Source: Perca fluviatilis (lineage: Eukaryota > Chordata > Actinopteri > Perciformes > Percidae). From it: a stretch of 64,000 nucleotides of DNA. Location: NCBI RefSeq assembly GCF_010015445.1, contig NC_053128.1, forward strand, positions 10,825,840 to 10,889,839, read 5' to 3'. Shown one piece after another: positions 1-44,180 of this stretch; positions within the stretch are counted from its first letter, which is position 1, and each line of letters begins with the position of its first letter. Below the pieces are notes generated by a model. That model had not been told where the DNA came from. It did not search any database and saw only the letters and a list, made by a program, of their open reading frames with translations. The translations under genes were made by a program, and so were the position numbers.

Positions 1-1298
1 ATGTATCAAAAATATAATGGAAAGTATATTGTTACGTGTCATTGGGCGTTTTTAAGTGGGTATATAGAAATCCCGGAGCTTATACGTAGACTACACCACT
101 GGAAGTGATACTGATAGGCGTTGTGATTTACGCAAAACAGCGTCAGCTTTTTTTGCCAGCTTTCCTTCCTGCATTTTGCCTGTAAAACCGTGTTTGTGTT
201 CTTCATATTTATGTAGAATTATAGTTTGCTTTTCTTATGTAAAATATGCGGCTCTGGTAGATCGTGGTGCGCAAACACCGCCTCTTTAAAGTGAACGTGC
301 GCCGCTGGATTGGGAAACCCTGGGTTGATTGAACTAGTTGTTAACCACCTTCGTGACATAGCTTATGCGGGACCGCAGTTGTTAGGTTTGGTGAAGCCGG
401 GTAACTGAAAGAAATCCAGGGCATGTTGATCTTGATTCATAGTACAGGCCTCTGGTATCATTTTTGTGGAAGAGAGCAGGACAGTAAAATTAGGTGAGGC
501 TGGCAGAGAATACTAATACGAATATGCCATTGCCGTCCAAAGGGAAAATATTTTAACTTTTTGCAGCCCTTTGCGATGGAATTTTCAACGGGATGTTAAT
601 TAGTTCCCTCACACAAAGAGAACACATGGGCAATCTGGACAACAAGAGCTAACAATTTTGATGCAACAACACCCGGAGTTATATGATCAGAGCTTGAAAA
701 CCTATCAAGATATTACAAAAAGCTTCATGCATTACTAGAACACTTACATAAAAAGATAGACAGGAAATCATTTTGTAAACACGTCATCGTAGCAACATAT
801 TGTTATGCGTGTTTCATTTTACCATCTACCATCTGCCGGAATCCATCTGAATGCAGCATTAGACCCATTCAACAAAAGGAAATGCTAATGTTGTGTCAAA
901 ATGCAACTTGTTTTTATAGCAAATATCTACTTGCTCTTATTTTCTCACCTTTTATTTGCTTTTGGTCTTTTAACGATTTTTGCCTTAGTTTTGTTCTTCT
1001 TTAGCCCTTCTTTGTCACAGCATCTCCATAAAATGTCAGACCTGTAGGCATACAGGATATTAATGGCGTGAAGTGCAAATTGTAGTTTGACATAAATCAT
1101 CTGTGTTGAAACCAAAGTGGTACAGTACAATACATGACAAAAGAACTGTCAAATGTAATGTCAATCAGGTCAGGGGCCCAACAGTGTCTTCTGTTCTTCT
1201 AGAATTAATTATTAATTGTTCAATAATTACCACCTCAAGTGTCTTTTGGTTCATTTTCTCTCACTTGCTTACAAAATGCCAAGGACATACAGCTCATT
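1..1298. other. Unassigned upstream DNA
   Basis: AT-rich DNA with only short unconvincing open frames. I see no recognisable exon, RNA gene or repeat termini here. Confidence 0.5.
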
Positions 1299-1306
1299 GT
1301 CCAAAG

Positions 1307-1669
1307 TAAAGCTGGGCAATATATCGATATTATATCGATATTGTATGAGACTAGATATCGTCTTAGATTTTGGATATCGTAATATCGTAATATGGCATAA
1401 GTGTTGTCTTTTCCTGGTTTTAAAGGCTGCATTACAGTAAAGTTGTCATTTTATAAACTTACCAGACTGTTGTAACTGTTCTATAATTTGCCTTTACCCA
1501 CTTAGTCATTATATCCACATTACTGATGATTATTTATAAAAAATCTCATTGTGTAAATATTTTGTGGAAGCACCAATAGTCAACACTACAATATCGTTGC
1601 GGTATCGATATTGAGGTATTTGGCCAAAAATATTGTGATATTTGATTTTCTCCATATCGCCCAGCCCTA
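1307..1669. mobile_element. hAT-type MITE with 8-bp target duplication
   Basis: A 363-bp element starting TAAAGCTGGGCAATAT and ending ATATCGCCCAGCCCTA; the ends are inverted repeats. Exact direct repeats GTCCAAAG flank it at 1299-1306 and 1670-1677. The body is rich in ATATCGATAT, with no coding capacity. An 8-bp duplication and TAGGG-like ends point to the hAT superfamily. A related copy in opposite orientation lies near 40636. Confidence 0.85.
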
Positions 1670-1677
1670 GTCCAAAG

Positions 1678-2639
1678 AACTGATTAATTTCTTTAAAAAA
1701 AGGTGGAAGAAGTTAGATTTATGTTTTTTCTAGGACTAGTGTATTAATCAATGCAGCACAACTCTGGTTTGCCTGTTTTCTTATGTCGTTGCTTATTTTT
1801 CTCCACTAAATTCTAGCTCAAGAAACATTAATCCCAGAGATGCCGAACTTGGCACATTGGTGTATACAATACTGTGTCCAACTACTAGGCCAAAAACATG
1901 TTGCACAAAAGTTGCACATATTTTTGTTTTTATATATTTTTTATATAAAAACTATATATAAACTGTTTCCATGTGATCATTACATAGGTTTGAGTGGAGG
2001 GTATAACTGTTTGCTCTTGTGTGTTTTTATTTTTAATTTGCAGCTACTGAGCTTGCTCGCTCATTAGCTAGTCATTACCCTCTGACTCTCACATGTAAAG
2101 ATTTTTACTGAGTGGTTCTTGACTTAAGTTCAACCGTTTCAGCTGTCAGGAGGAGGAGTTCCAATGGCTCGTTTTGTTTGGGATTTTAATCCAAGTTTGT
2201 AAAATACCTTGAACAATTGCTTATTTGTACATTCAGCAGGGAAATATCTGGCTGCAAAATGCTCCGCTGTGTTCACCAGCTAGTTGAAGTTGCTAGCTAT
2301 CATGAAGAATTTGGAGAAGCTGGTGTTGGCGGCACATCTAAAAACCAGCCTACTCTCCATATTGAACACCACCAAATGGGTCAACAGAGGACGCCATATA
2401 CACAACACTTCACACCGCCCTGTCTCACTTTGAAAGCAACACCTACATTGTAATGTTGTTTATTGATTTTAGACCCTCCAAACTGGTCACCAATTAGATG
2501 ACCTTGGCACCAACGACCCCAATCTGTGAGGTTAGACAACCACACCTTTTCCACTCTGGAGCTTTGGCACTCACTAAAAGCACATGTATTGCCCTTTGAG
2601 AGAGTCATTGGGTACCTGTGTTGTAGCTGGCTTAGCAGC

Positions 2640-2640
<1 letters not shown>
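1678..2640. other. Unassigned upstream DNA
   Basis: No gene or repeat boundaries recognised between the MITE and the microsatellite cluster. Confidence 0.4.
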
Positions 2641-2676
<36 letters not shown>

Positions 2677-2687
2677 GTGTGTGTTTT

Positions 2688-2764
<77 letters not shown>
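2641..2764. repeat. (GT)n microsatellite
   Basis: Two (GT)n runs interrupted by a short T-rich stretch near 2675-2691. The long Cys-Val or Thr-His frames across it are artefacts. Confidence 0.97.
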
Positions 2765-2765
<1 letters not shown>

Positions 2766-2786
2766 CCTCAGAAAAGCACAATAACA

Positions 2787-2787
<1 letters not shown>

Positions 2788-2821
<34 letters not shown>
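2788..2821. repeat. (ATT)n microsatellite
   Basis: About eleven ATT units directly after the GT tract. Confidence 0.95.
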
Positions 2822-2822
<1 letters not shown>

Positions 2823-4199
2823 AATTATTACCACATGGTAAGTAGTTATAATTGGCAAGAAATGTATTTTAAAATGTCCTTCAAATTATTCCTGCTATTT
2901 CTCAGCAAGCGGATAATAAAAAGCTGTTCATTTCTTAAAATACATTTACAGTAAAGTAATATGAAGTGAATTGACAGGCATGATTACAAACGCCGCCGTT
3001 TCCTGGTAAGTAGGTAATAATTAGCAAGCAACTTCTTTGACATTTCTTAGAAATTATAACTAAATAATTGTATAATTATATTTGATTTCCCAATAAGCAG
3101 TTAATAATTAGCTGGTGATTTCTTTTATGTAGATCTACCAAGTTCATTGATAGGCATAGTACAGGGTGGCATTAAATGTGTTTGGATTAGGATTTCTTGC
3201 CATGCTGAATTATTTTTGTTTACGAGTTCTTTCAGCTGAAAACCAATGTATATGGGTATTTACTATTTAGTAATATTCATGGATTCAGGTCCTGGCACCT
3301 ACTGTGTGCATCGACAGTAAAGTTGAATCTAATCTAACTTTGTTTACCTGCTGTTTTGTGCTTGGCAGGTAGCGTACAGTACAAAAGAATGCCCTGAACA
3401 GTTTAAGATGTTTTTTTTCCCCCTCATATTTAAGGATTTAGGAAAAAACGGGAGAAGTACCAGTTCCATGCTTTGTTTAAGCACTTGCATATAATTTCCT
3501 CCAGCCAAGTCCATCCCATTCCTAGACAAAGGGATGGGATGGACTTGCTCTCCATAATACCTTTTTTAAAGCAGTTACTCAGAATAGTGTAATTAAACAG
3601 AGCCGTGGGTGTGTGGGATCAGAGAGGAGTTTAGCTGGTGTTTAGATAGATCTGTCTCTGTCTCTGACAACTCTACTTTATCAGCGGGTGGCTATAAAGA
3701 AAGATGTTTTTCAAAACAATTGCCCAAAGCTTGTGAAATAAATGCGGCGACTACAAGAGAAAATTCACATGAAGATTTAAAAGAAGTGTATGATAGTTTT
3801 ATAAAACTGCAGATAAAGCTTTTTATCCTTTTTTATCACTAATCCATTTTATGCATGTGTCTACTGAAGGACACCCCACTGTTTTCATTTATTCAAGGCT
3901 GTTTCCCTGTAGATCTGGCTTCGAGATAAGCGCTGTACTTTCTTCACATCCTTTAGGAATGTACAGTATACAAACCTTGCTGGCTCGTGTTCATGGCTGA
4001 ACAACCAGTTTCATGTCATTTGAGTCCTCATGCGCTCTCTTTGTCTTCCTTAATATTCGAAACCACAGACATCTGATAAATAAGAGGTGCTTAAAGTGGT
4101 GTGTGGTGTATTGTGTATGCAACACATAAAAGGAGTGTAAACTAGCTGTGTGTTTTCTTGTGCAGGTGGAGGCAGATGGTTTTAGTTTCATATTTAAAG
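2822..4199. other. Unassigned upstream DNA with one hairpin
   Basis: No exon recognised. A perfect 14-bp inverted repeat CAAGTCCATCCCAT (3506-3519 and 3534-3547, loop 14) is the only notable structure. Confidence 0.45.
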
Positions 4200-4201
4200 T
4201 A

Positions 4202-5311
4202 CCATATTGGTCCGAACATAAAACAGAAAGAAAAAAAGTCTGAAAAAGTGGGGTCGTTTTATAATCGGGGTCTAGACTTTCAGCTGTTCAAGTTACATTA
4301 ACGTAAGGCAGTCCTTCCAGAAAAACGCGGAGTTTTTTTGTGATCGTTGCGGGCAAAAATCCTTGATTATGTGGCACGTTTTCTTAAAAAATGCGATGGA
4401 ATATGAGGGATATTTATGCAATTTTATGTGATGACATTGCAGGAACTTGCAAAAAATGCGGGAACTTGCAAAAACTGCGGTTTGATGAAAAAGAGAAGAA
4501 AAAGTGATTCCCCCAACACCCTGCTTTTTTTTAAACTTAACTTACAAAAATAATTTACAGATATTCAGTCATTGCAATAAGTTAACAAATAAGATACAAA
4601 AATATATACAAATAATATAATATTAAAGTAAAAATAAAAGTAATAGTCTAAACGGAGGGAAATAAAAGATTCAAAAGAGACAGACTTTCAAAAATTGTTT
4701 ATAATATAGACAGCAGGAGCACTTAAAGAAATGTGAGTAGACATCAGATATTAAGATAGCTTTCTTATTGGATTCCAACTTAAGAGACTCAAAGTACATG
4801 TCAAATTCAACCTCCAACACCTGCTTTTCGATGATGTTCACGTCGCGTAATTACGTCACTTCATAACGTTCCCATGGCAACAGGGGAAAATGGCTGCTCT
4901 TGTGTGAAGTAAACGTAACATTTTTTCAACTTTCTGCTAAGATATATGTGACTTTTTTGCAACGAAAATGCGGGGATTATGAAATCATGCATGCACCGCA
5001 TATTTTGCGCGGAAATCTGCAATTTATGCGGCGAAAGTGCAGCATATTTGAAAAAATGCGGCCCCCACATGAATATGCGGACTTTGGCTGATTATGCATT
5101 GAATTATGTGATTGCATAATCGCGTTTTTCTGGAGGGACTGGCTAAGGGACGTCACCTGTTTCAACAGCCAATAGAGAAGTCGGCTATAAACTATAGAAA
5201 TAAAATCATCCATAATCCATATTTATTTTATAAAGTATTTTTCAAAAATCTTTTATTGAAAAATGGGGGTCGTCTTATAATCAGGGTCATCTTATGTTCG
5301 AACCAATGCTG
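4202..5311. mobile_element. TA-flanked TIR element (pogo/Tigger-like ends), host of a nested element
   Basis: Left end CCATATTGGTCCGAACATAA and right end TTATGTTCGAACCAATGCTG are imperfect inverted repeats with TA on both sides (4200-4201 and 5312-5313). Both ends carry a TATAATCGGGGTC-like sub-terminal motif. The interior is almost wholly occupied by a second element at 4309-5141. No transposase is visible. Confidence 0.72.
4309..5141. mobile_element. Nested TIR element, 833 bp
   Basis: Ends CAGTCCTTCCAGAAAAACGCG and CGCGTTTTTCTGGAGGGACTG are 21-bp inverted repeats with one mismatch. The interior is full of AAAATGCGG-like motifs and has no long coding frame. Flanks share TAAGG but not in an exact 8-bp register, so the superfamily (hAT suspected) is not proven. 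Confidence 0.78.
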
Positions 5312-5313
5312 TA

Positions 5314-6144
5314 ATTCATTAATGTAATTTTTTGTCTTAATCCAAATAATGAGAAATGGAGTTAGTGACTGATGGGGATATGCTTAACAGGCATACAGAC
5401 AGACAACTAAATAAACAAATATGCAAGTAAATATTATTGACTGTAGACAAAGCAGCTTTGTATCGCAGATGTTTTGCTTTCATTTCGGTTCTCATCAAAT
5501 TGGCACCCTGAGGTTCCATCATGAAAAACCCATCTAATTGTTTCATCACTCCTCCAGTTTCACTTGTTTACCAATGGATTGCTTTGTATTGTTATTCAGC
5601 TGCCAGGGCACTGATTTCCTTAAGCAGTTTTCTTTTTTTTAAATCTCATTTGATTAAAATCTTATTTACATAATTTTCTATTCAGTTGTGGCGGTTGTGT
5701 AAGTATAAATTTCAAACGGTTCTCACTTACAGTATTTGGGAAAGTTAGAGGTTGTTAAAGACAATATAAACAGCTATTCAGCTGGTAATGCCAAGGAAAC
5801 TTCTTGTAAACAGGTTAAACAGGTAAAGCAGCCATCCAATCAGGAGGCTTTAAGGTAATGAGGAGGAAGTAAAGGAGGAGCTGTCTGTAAAGCGAGAGCA
5901 GCAGGCAGAACACTGCTGCTTGATCCTTTGTGTTCCATTGCCAGGCGTTTGGATGTACTATCTGCATTCAGGTAGTATCTATAGAAACTTCATCAACCGT
6001 TCGCTGGTTTACATCAATGCTTTGTTTTATTTCTTCTGCTCTGAAAATCTGTTTCATATCTTATACATGTGAAGACACTGTGTGTCATAATCTCATCATT
6101 TTAACCACCTGCTCCTAATGATTTTTATCTCAAACAGGACCATT
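5314..6144. other. 5' flank and probable 5' UTR region of the CXADR-like gene
   Basis: No coding exon seen. A purine-rich stretch near 5858-5915 could hold a non-coding first exon, and the acceptor-like tract ending at 6137 supports a 5' UTR intron. No clear TATA box or CpG island was identified. Confidence 0.35.
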
Positions 6145-37998
<31,854 letters not shown>

Positions 37999-38307
37999 TG
38001 ATCAACAACAGAGCTGAACTGAGAATGTTTTTACTTTCATTGTAATGTTTCAAAAGATGCTTCAGGGCAGTTCAGACACTTGAAACTTAAAATCTGGAGC
38101 AGCAGGAGTCTTGGATAGAGTCTAATGAATTCATAGCTGTGCCATGTGATGATTTAACTTCTTTTAAACAAGATAATGTAACATTACCATGTCATTCAAC
38201 ATGCAAGTGAATGTCACTGTCTTTAAAGAATCTTAAAAATGTATAAGTGTAGATAAATAAGACTTTTTTTTTCTGGAAGTTCTTATTTTCTGTTTTAACT
38301 ACACACA

Positions 38308-38313
38308 AATAAA
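38308..38313 (+). promoter_or_regulatory. Candidate poly(A) signal of the CXADR-like gene
   Basis: AATAAA about 310 bp after the stop codon, in AT-rich DNA with T-rich sequence following. The first canonical hexamer I found in this 3' flank. The cleavage site is not shown. Confidence 0.5.
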
Positions 38314-38813
38314 CGTTTTCTAATATTTTCAATGTTTCTTTTATCATTTGCTATCAGGGCTGTATCGCCTATTGGCGGACCATTTTCAATGTATGCCTTC
38401 TGCGACCCAACCCTTACGGGGGGGGTCTGAGGAGTATTCACCCGAGGAGAAATATTTAGAAACTTTACAGCTGAACTGTAAGAACATTTTAAAGCATTTT
38501 GAACCAAAAATCCTAAATCAATGGTTCTCAAAATGTTTATGACTGAGTGCTATTTTAGGTAGCCATCATATGATTGATGGCTGCACAGCAAAAGTGCACA
38601 CACTGACTTTTTTATGACATTTATGGCATACTTGTTTGTATTTCTTTAAACAAATAATAACAGACCTGCTGCAGAGCTAAGCCCCGGATGCAGAAACGGT
38701 GCCCTTGCATAAAAGATAGAAAGGGGAGGGACAATGTCAGCGCTGTACACCACCTCCTTTTCCCAGATGCCGACCACAGACACTACTCCTCTTGGAACTG
38801 CTGATTTCAAAGG

Positions 38814-39110
38814 TTTAGGCCGGCTGCACACTGGCTGCGTGACGTGAGCGTGTCAGCTGCGTGGCGTGTCCGTTTTTATTTTGGCTCCCATGTTAATAGG
38901 TTAGAGCTTACACACTGCCTGCATGACATGCACGTCTCACACGTGCATGCTAGAAATGGAAGCAACGCCTATTTTTCACACAACACGCAAGCGTCAAACG
39001 CAGCACGTTTCTGGTGTGTAAAGACAGAAAAATCCCCTCAGCCGCCACGCAGCTGACACGCAACAGAAACGCCATGCTCACGCCACATAGCCAGTGTGAA
39101 GCCTGCCTTA
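38814..39110. mobile_element. MITE with imperfect 32-bp inverted ends
   Basis: Left TTTAGGCCGGCTGCACACTGG and right CCAGTGTGAAGCCTGCCTTA are inverted repeats, extended by GCGTGACGTG/CACGCCACAT. Interior rich in CACGCAGC-like motifs. No clear target duplication found. Confidence 0.65.
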
Positions 39111-39127
39111 GAGAGCAGAGCAACACC

Positions 39128-39823
39128 TAGGATTCTGGAAGTGGATTCCAATCCACTTCCGGGATTGCTCAGTTGCCTCCTGATTTTCCGCCATTTTCCG
39201 TTTGTTTCGGCCGGATGTCCGTTACCTTCCGCTTTCTTTGTGTTGGAATTTTAAACTCCGGTGGATTGATGAGTACTATGGTTAACTGCTCCTTAGATCT
39301 CTGCAGGGTAAATCCAGACAGCTAGCTAGACTATCTGTCCAATCTGAGTTTTTTTCTTGCTTGACTAAAACAACTTTTGAACATAAACATGTTCCACCAA
39401 GACAAGTTCCTTCCCGAGGCAATTTTGCTGTGGCACTGGTGCTCTGTACTGTGCCTAGCTCCTCAGATCTCTGCAGGGTCTGGCAGGTCCACACAGCATT
39501 CCGGGATGGGAGAAAAACATGCTCTGGTTTATTGGCATTTCTTTTCTTTAATGATCTATCCAATCTGAGTTTTCTGTTGCACTACTAAAACAACTTTTGA
39601 ACGTACTGTATACATTTTCCACCAAAATAAGTTCCTTCCCGAAGCTATTTTGCAGCGGCACCGTGGCTCCGCTCTGTGCTTAGCACCGCCCAAAACGATT
39701 GTGATTGGTTTAAAGAAATGCCAATAAACCGGAGCATGTTTTTCTCCCATCCCTGAATGCTGTGTGGACTAGCCAGACCCTCCTGTGCAGCGCTGTGGAG
39801 GAAGGTCTGGCAATGCGAGACTA
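39128..39823. mobile_element. DNA element, sister copy with 9-bp TSD
   Basis: 696 bp, flanked by exact AGCAACACC (39119-39127 and 39824-39832). Ends AATGCGAGACTA like the copy at 26317-32884 and shares its body (CCGGATGTCC, TTAACTGCTCCTCAGATCTC, GCCAGACCCTCC). It contains the uninterrupted GGTCTGGCAATGCGAGACTA site, that is, the empty site of the LTR insertion in the other copy. Confidence 0.85.
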
Positions 39824-39832
39824 AGCAACACC

Positions 39833-40635
39833 AAAATAAAACATCTGTGGGAAAAGCCAGAAAAAACAGGATGGTATTTGACAGGCTCAAATTATCTCCT
39901 TCTCTTCTATGTTGATACACCTGTCAAAGGGAAGGGGAGGTGAGGGGGGGGAGGATGTTGAGAAAAGGAAACCAGAATACACTAGAGGCTTCTCAATTTT
40001 CAAAAGAAACGTAAAAGTAATCAGTAGCAGAAGCGAGGAAATAAAATACTTTTACGGGTCAAACGTTTTATGGGTGAAAGCCTTCCCAACACCAAAATGG
40101 TTGCTATTGCTGTAGCAAAGGTGTTGACCAGATAATCATTTCCAGAATTGGAATTCCACAAAACATGGCAGTGATAAGAGCATACATTTTATTTAAAACA
40201 AAGCATTCATTTTTGAATATTACACAACCACACACACCTACAGAGTGGAAGGGCAGTAGAGAGAGAAAATGGCTCTCTCAAAAACAAACTGACCAAATGT
40301 GCTGATACAGGACTGATCTGGACAAAGGCTCTCCCCCAGGTGTTTGCACAAAACAGAGCACACATCAGATCCAGAAATAATCTAATGGCTTTTTGAAATT
40401 CTATTTGGCAGACCTATGAACACAGGTGTTGTTGTTGGACCAGCTAAAAGACAGCTCCCTGGCCTCAGAGGAATGTACTGATGAAATGTTGAGATATTGT
40501 GCAACTTAATGCAGTCCACACACAGATAAAATCAGCCCTTCCTCAGGAGAGGCCAGGCAACCTCCAACCAGGGGACTGAGTGGTGATAAAGGACTTCAGG
40601 AGAAAGCATTGGAATCAGTCAAGGTGGCAAGGACC
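39833..40635. other. Unassigned 3' flanking DNA
   Basis: No gene or repeat termini recognised. Confidence 0.4.
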
Positions 40636-40905
40636 TAGAGCTGGGCGATATGGAGAAAATCAAATATCACAATATTTTTGACCAAATACATCTATGTCGA
40701 TATTGCGCGATATTGCTTTCACAAAATATTAACACAATGAGAGTTTTGATAAATAATTACCAATAATGTCGATACAATGACTAAGTCGGTAAAGGCAAAT
40801 AATAAACCAGCTAGTAAGTCTGGTAAGTTTAGAAAATTACATCACTTTACTGGAATGCAGCCTTTATAACCAGGAAAATATATATATCACAATATCTGAA
40901 AATTA
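40636..40905. mobile_element. Truncated copy of the 1.3-kb hAT-type MITE, opposite orientation
   Basis: Starts TAGAGCTGGGCGATATGGAG and follows the reverse complement of 1307-1669 (AAATATCACAATATTTTTG, then GAATGCAGCCTTTATAACCAG). The far terminus is missing. Confidence 0.75.
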
Positions 40906-42190
40906 AGAGGGATAGTCACAGAGGGAGCCATGTGGATGCACGCCAGCCACTGCAAAAATGCGACGCCACTTGAGACGGAGATCCAGAGAGAGTCCCACAC
41001 AAAACAGCGTTCTGTGAGGTTAAGGACACCTATCGGAGCCAACAGAGGCCAAATGTCAGAGAAATGACAACTTCTCACCTGCAGGTCATTTGTGACAAAG
41101 GCAACTCTAAAAAAGAGTCTGCATTGTCTCCTACTAAAACTGATTGTCTCAGACGAGTAGGACAGGAGAAATCCAATCTTTTGGGACAGTTTTCACAGGA
41201 ACGATTTAAGAAAGATTTGAGAAGCCTATTTTTATAAGACTTGAATGCGACGCGCTCAAAAGACGGTATGCAATCTCTGAAAAGGACTGTGTTCCATTTC
41301 CTTGTGAAACTGGTGATTTGAGAACTCTGTGACAGGGAACAAGGACAATTTAGATTCTGTATTTAAAAAAACAACACTATTTCTGCTAAGAGGGTTACTC
41401 TTAGCAGAAATACTATTCTACATTACTGTGTTTCAAGTGAATGGAAATGAATTCAGATATTGTGATTTATAACACTGATTGTAAATAGAAATTTTTTATG
41501 GATCAATTTTATTTTTTGTAACCATGTTTGTAACATACAATATTGGTCACCTTTCTTTGTTTATTCATGCTTTATATAGAAGTCAGAGTATCTCAGGCGA
41601 TTTTTCCCCATCTCCAGCCTTTGAGGTTTTTTTCTCTTGTGGCACTGATAGAGTAGTTAGACTCTGTGGTCTTTTACCCTCTTGTCAATTGGGAGAAGGG
41701 AGCTTTGTCAGGATACTTTCCTTCTTCCAAGGATCCTTTAAACCTGACCAATTGTAGGGTTGGACAGAGTCCACAGGACAGAGGGTAGAAAATCGTTGGT
41801 CCGAAAACTAGCTTGAAATGCTAGTAAGTGGGTAGTGTATTGGCAGGTTTTACCTTACCTTAACTGCTGCTTTCCAGCAAGTGTTATTTGAAGTAAGGTT
41901 CTGGTATTCAGCCTTCAACACCTGATTCTCAGGTGACAGGCAGAGAGAGATTCTCGAGACATGAGGTTGTGAAAGTGCAGACGAAACACTGTTTATTAAA
42001 AGATACCTGCTAAAGGTGAGAATAAGGGATGAGTTATGACCCATGTAACTTCATGTACAAATAAAAATGGAATACTAGTGCAGTCATCTCTTTCCAGCCT
42101 TACAAGCTGGGGGATCTGCATTTGCAAATCTAGATAATCTATTGCAATAAATCTCAAAAAGACATGCTCTTTGTGAATTCATGTTTTATC
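40906..42190. other. Unassigned DNA left of the satellite
   Basis: No gene seen. Satellite-like GACATACT-type words begin to appear after about 42190. Confidence 0.4.
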
Positions 42191-42406
42191 TATTAAGAAG
42201 AAAGTTTACACAACACATACTATATTATGAGTTTTTGATGCATTTTTGACATACTGTACAATATTTTGTATGACATTATTATTACTATTATTACTATTTT
42301 GACTTTTATAATGTCACATTGGGATGTATTTTATAGCCTATGACTATTTTATGATATTTTTATAACAAAATATACTATATCATTTTTATGACATACTATA
42401 CTATGA
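42190..42406 (-). repeat. Left edge of the satellite, inverted orientation
   Basis: Degenerate, ending in GACATACTATACTATGA, the reverse complement of the main array core TCATAGTATAGTATGTC. It shows the array flips strand across the LINE at 42407. Confidence 0.7.
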
Positions 42407-42408
42407 TA

Positions 42409-44180
42409 GTCGAACCTCGGGTTGAAGAGGAACTATGCGGATTCCGTCCTGGTCGTGGAACAACGGACCAGCTCTTTACTCTCGCAAGGATCCTGGAGGG
42501 AGCCTGGGAGTATGCCCAACCAGTCTACATGTGTTTTGTGGATCTAGAGAAGGCGTATGACCGGGTCCCCCGGGAGATACTGTGGGAGGTGCTGCGGGAG
42601 TATGGGGTGAGGGGTCTCTTCTCAAGGCCATCCAATCTCTGTACGACCAAAGTGAGAGTTGTGTCCGGTTCTCGGCAGTAAGTCGGACTTGTTTCAGGTG
42701 AGGGTTGGCCTCCGCCAGGGCTGCGCTTTGTCACCAATCCTGTTTGTAATATTTATGGACAGGATATCAAGGCGTAGTCGGGGTGGGGAGGGGTTGCAGT
42801 TCGGACGGCTGGGGATCTCATCGCTGCTCTTTGCAGATGACTTGGTCCTGATGGCATCATCGGCATGTGACCTTCCAACCCGGTCTCACGGCAGTTCGTG
42901 TAAATGTCCACGTTATTCTTAATCTATTGATACGTGTTCACGGAGACGTTTTTCTTGTTTTTTACGTGTAAATGTCACATTATTTTTTACGTGTAAATGT
43001 CACATTATTTTCTCGGGGAAAGGACGCCGGGAGGCGGCCGAAAAGGTCACTCCATAAGCCGGGAGGCGCCCGCAAGACGGCCCGCGAGGTGGCCCGCTGG
43101 GGACGCCCCACGATAACGGGATGGCGGAGGTTGGGTTTAGGAAAAAACTTACGGGGAAAGGGCGCCTTAAACGCCGGGGAAAGGGCGCCACAGTAACACG
43201 CGGGACAAAACGCCACACGCAGGGACGCGCATCCCCGGGAAACAAAGCGCCGCAAACGGGACGCGATCCCCGCTCGCCCGGGTGAAAGTCCTGTGTTGTT
43301 TGAAAATATGCACAAAATATGCTTCCCATTGAAATACATTACTTCACATTTTCGTGTTGTCCACCACGTAAAAAACGACAAAAACGTCTCCGTGAACATG
43401 TATCAATAGATTAAAATAACGTCACATTTACACGACCTTCAGCACTCACTGGATCGGTTCGCAGCCGAGTGTGAAGCGGCTGGGATGAGGATCAGCACCT
43501 CTAAATCTGAGGCCATGGTTCTCAGCAGGAAACAGAATGCCTTCTCCAGGTAGGGAATGAGTCCTTACCCCAAGTGAAGGAGTTCAAGTACCTTGGGGTT
43601 TTGTTCGCGAGTGAGGGGACAATGGAGCGGGAGATTGGTCGGAGAATCGGCGCAGCGGGTGCGGTATTACATTCCATCTATCGCACCGTTGTGACGAAAA
43701 GAGAGCTGAGCCAGAAGGCAAAGCTCTCGATCTACCGGTCAGTTTTCGTTCCTACCCTCACCTATGGTCATGAAGGCTGGGTCGTGACCGAAAGAACGAG
43801 ATCCAGGGTACAAGCGGGAAAATGGGTTTCCTCAGGAGGGTGGCTGGCGTCTCCCTTAGAGATAGGGTGAGAAGCTCAGTCATCCGTGAGGAGCTCGGAG
43901 TAGAGCCGCTGCTCCTTCGCGTCGAAAGGAGCCAGTTGAGGTGGTTCGGGCATCTGGTAAGGATGCCCCCTGGGCGCCTCCCTAGGGAGGTGTTCCAGGC
44001 ACGTCCAGCTGGGAGGAGGCCTCGGGGAAGACCCAGGACTAGGTGGAGGGATTATATCTCCAACCTGGCCTGGGAACGCCTTGGGATCCCCCAGTCAGAG
44101 CTGGTTAATATGGCTGGGAAAGGGAATTTTGGGGTCCCCTGCTGGAGCTGCTCCCCCCGCGACCCGACACCGGATAAGCG
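42409..44180 (+). pseudogene. RTE-like reverse transcriptase remnant
   Basis: EEELCGFRPGRGTTDQLFTL and CFVDLEKAYDRVPREILWEV at 42427-42590; VRVGLRQGCALSPILFVIFM near 42700; LLFADDLVLMAS near 42830 (the FADD catalytic motif). After the nested insert: FAAECEAAGMRISTSKSEA (43460), EFKYLGVLFASEG (43580) and the C-terminal LRWFGHLVRMPPGRLPREVF (43935) to PDKRKKMDG. Three frame breaks plus the insertion make it non-functional. Confidence 0.87.
42876..43433. mobile_element. Long inverted-repeat MITE nested in the RTE LINE
   Basis: About 70-bp inverted arms: CGTGTAAATGTCC...TTGATACGTGTTCACGGAG near the left and CTCCGTGAACATGTATCAA...ACATTTACACG at the right. GACCTTC (42869-42875, 43434-43440) repeats on both sides, and joining the LINE across one copy restores its reading (SACDLQHSLDRF). 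GC-rich interior. The extra left 20 bp (CAACCCGGTCTCACGGCAGT) has no right partner, so the right end may be clipped. Confidence 0.8.

Noticed and set aside
2526..2954. Long Cys-Val and Thr-His frames across the GT tract (also at 9231-9427 and 14898)
   Set aside because: Pure products of dinucleotide repeats.
42409..44180. Possible host reverse-transcriptase-like gene
   Set aside because: Exact target duplication, 5' truncation and frame breaks show a LINE insertion.
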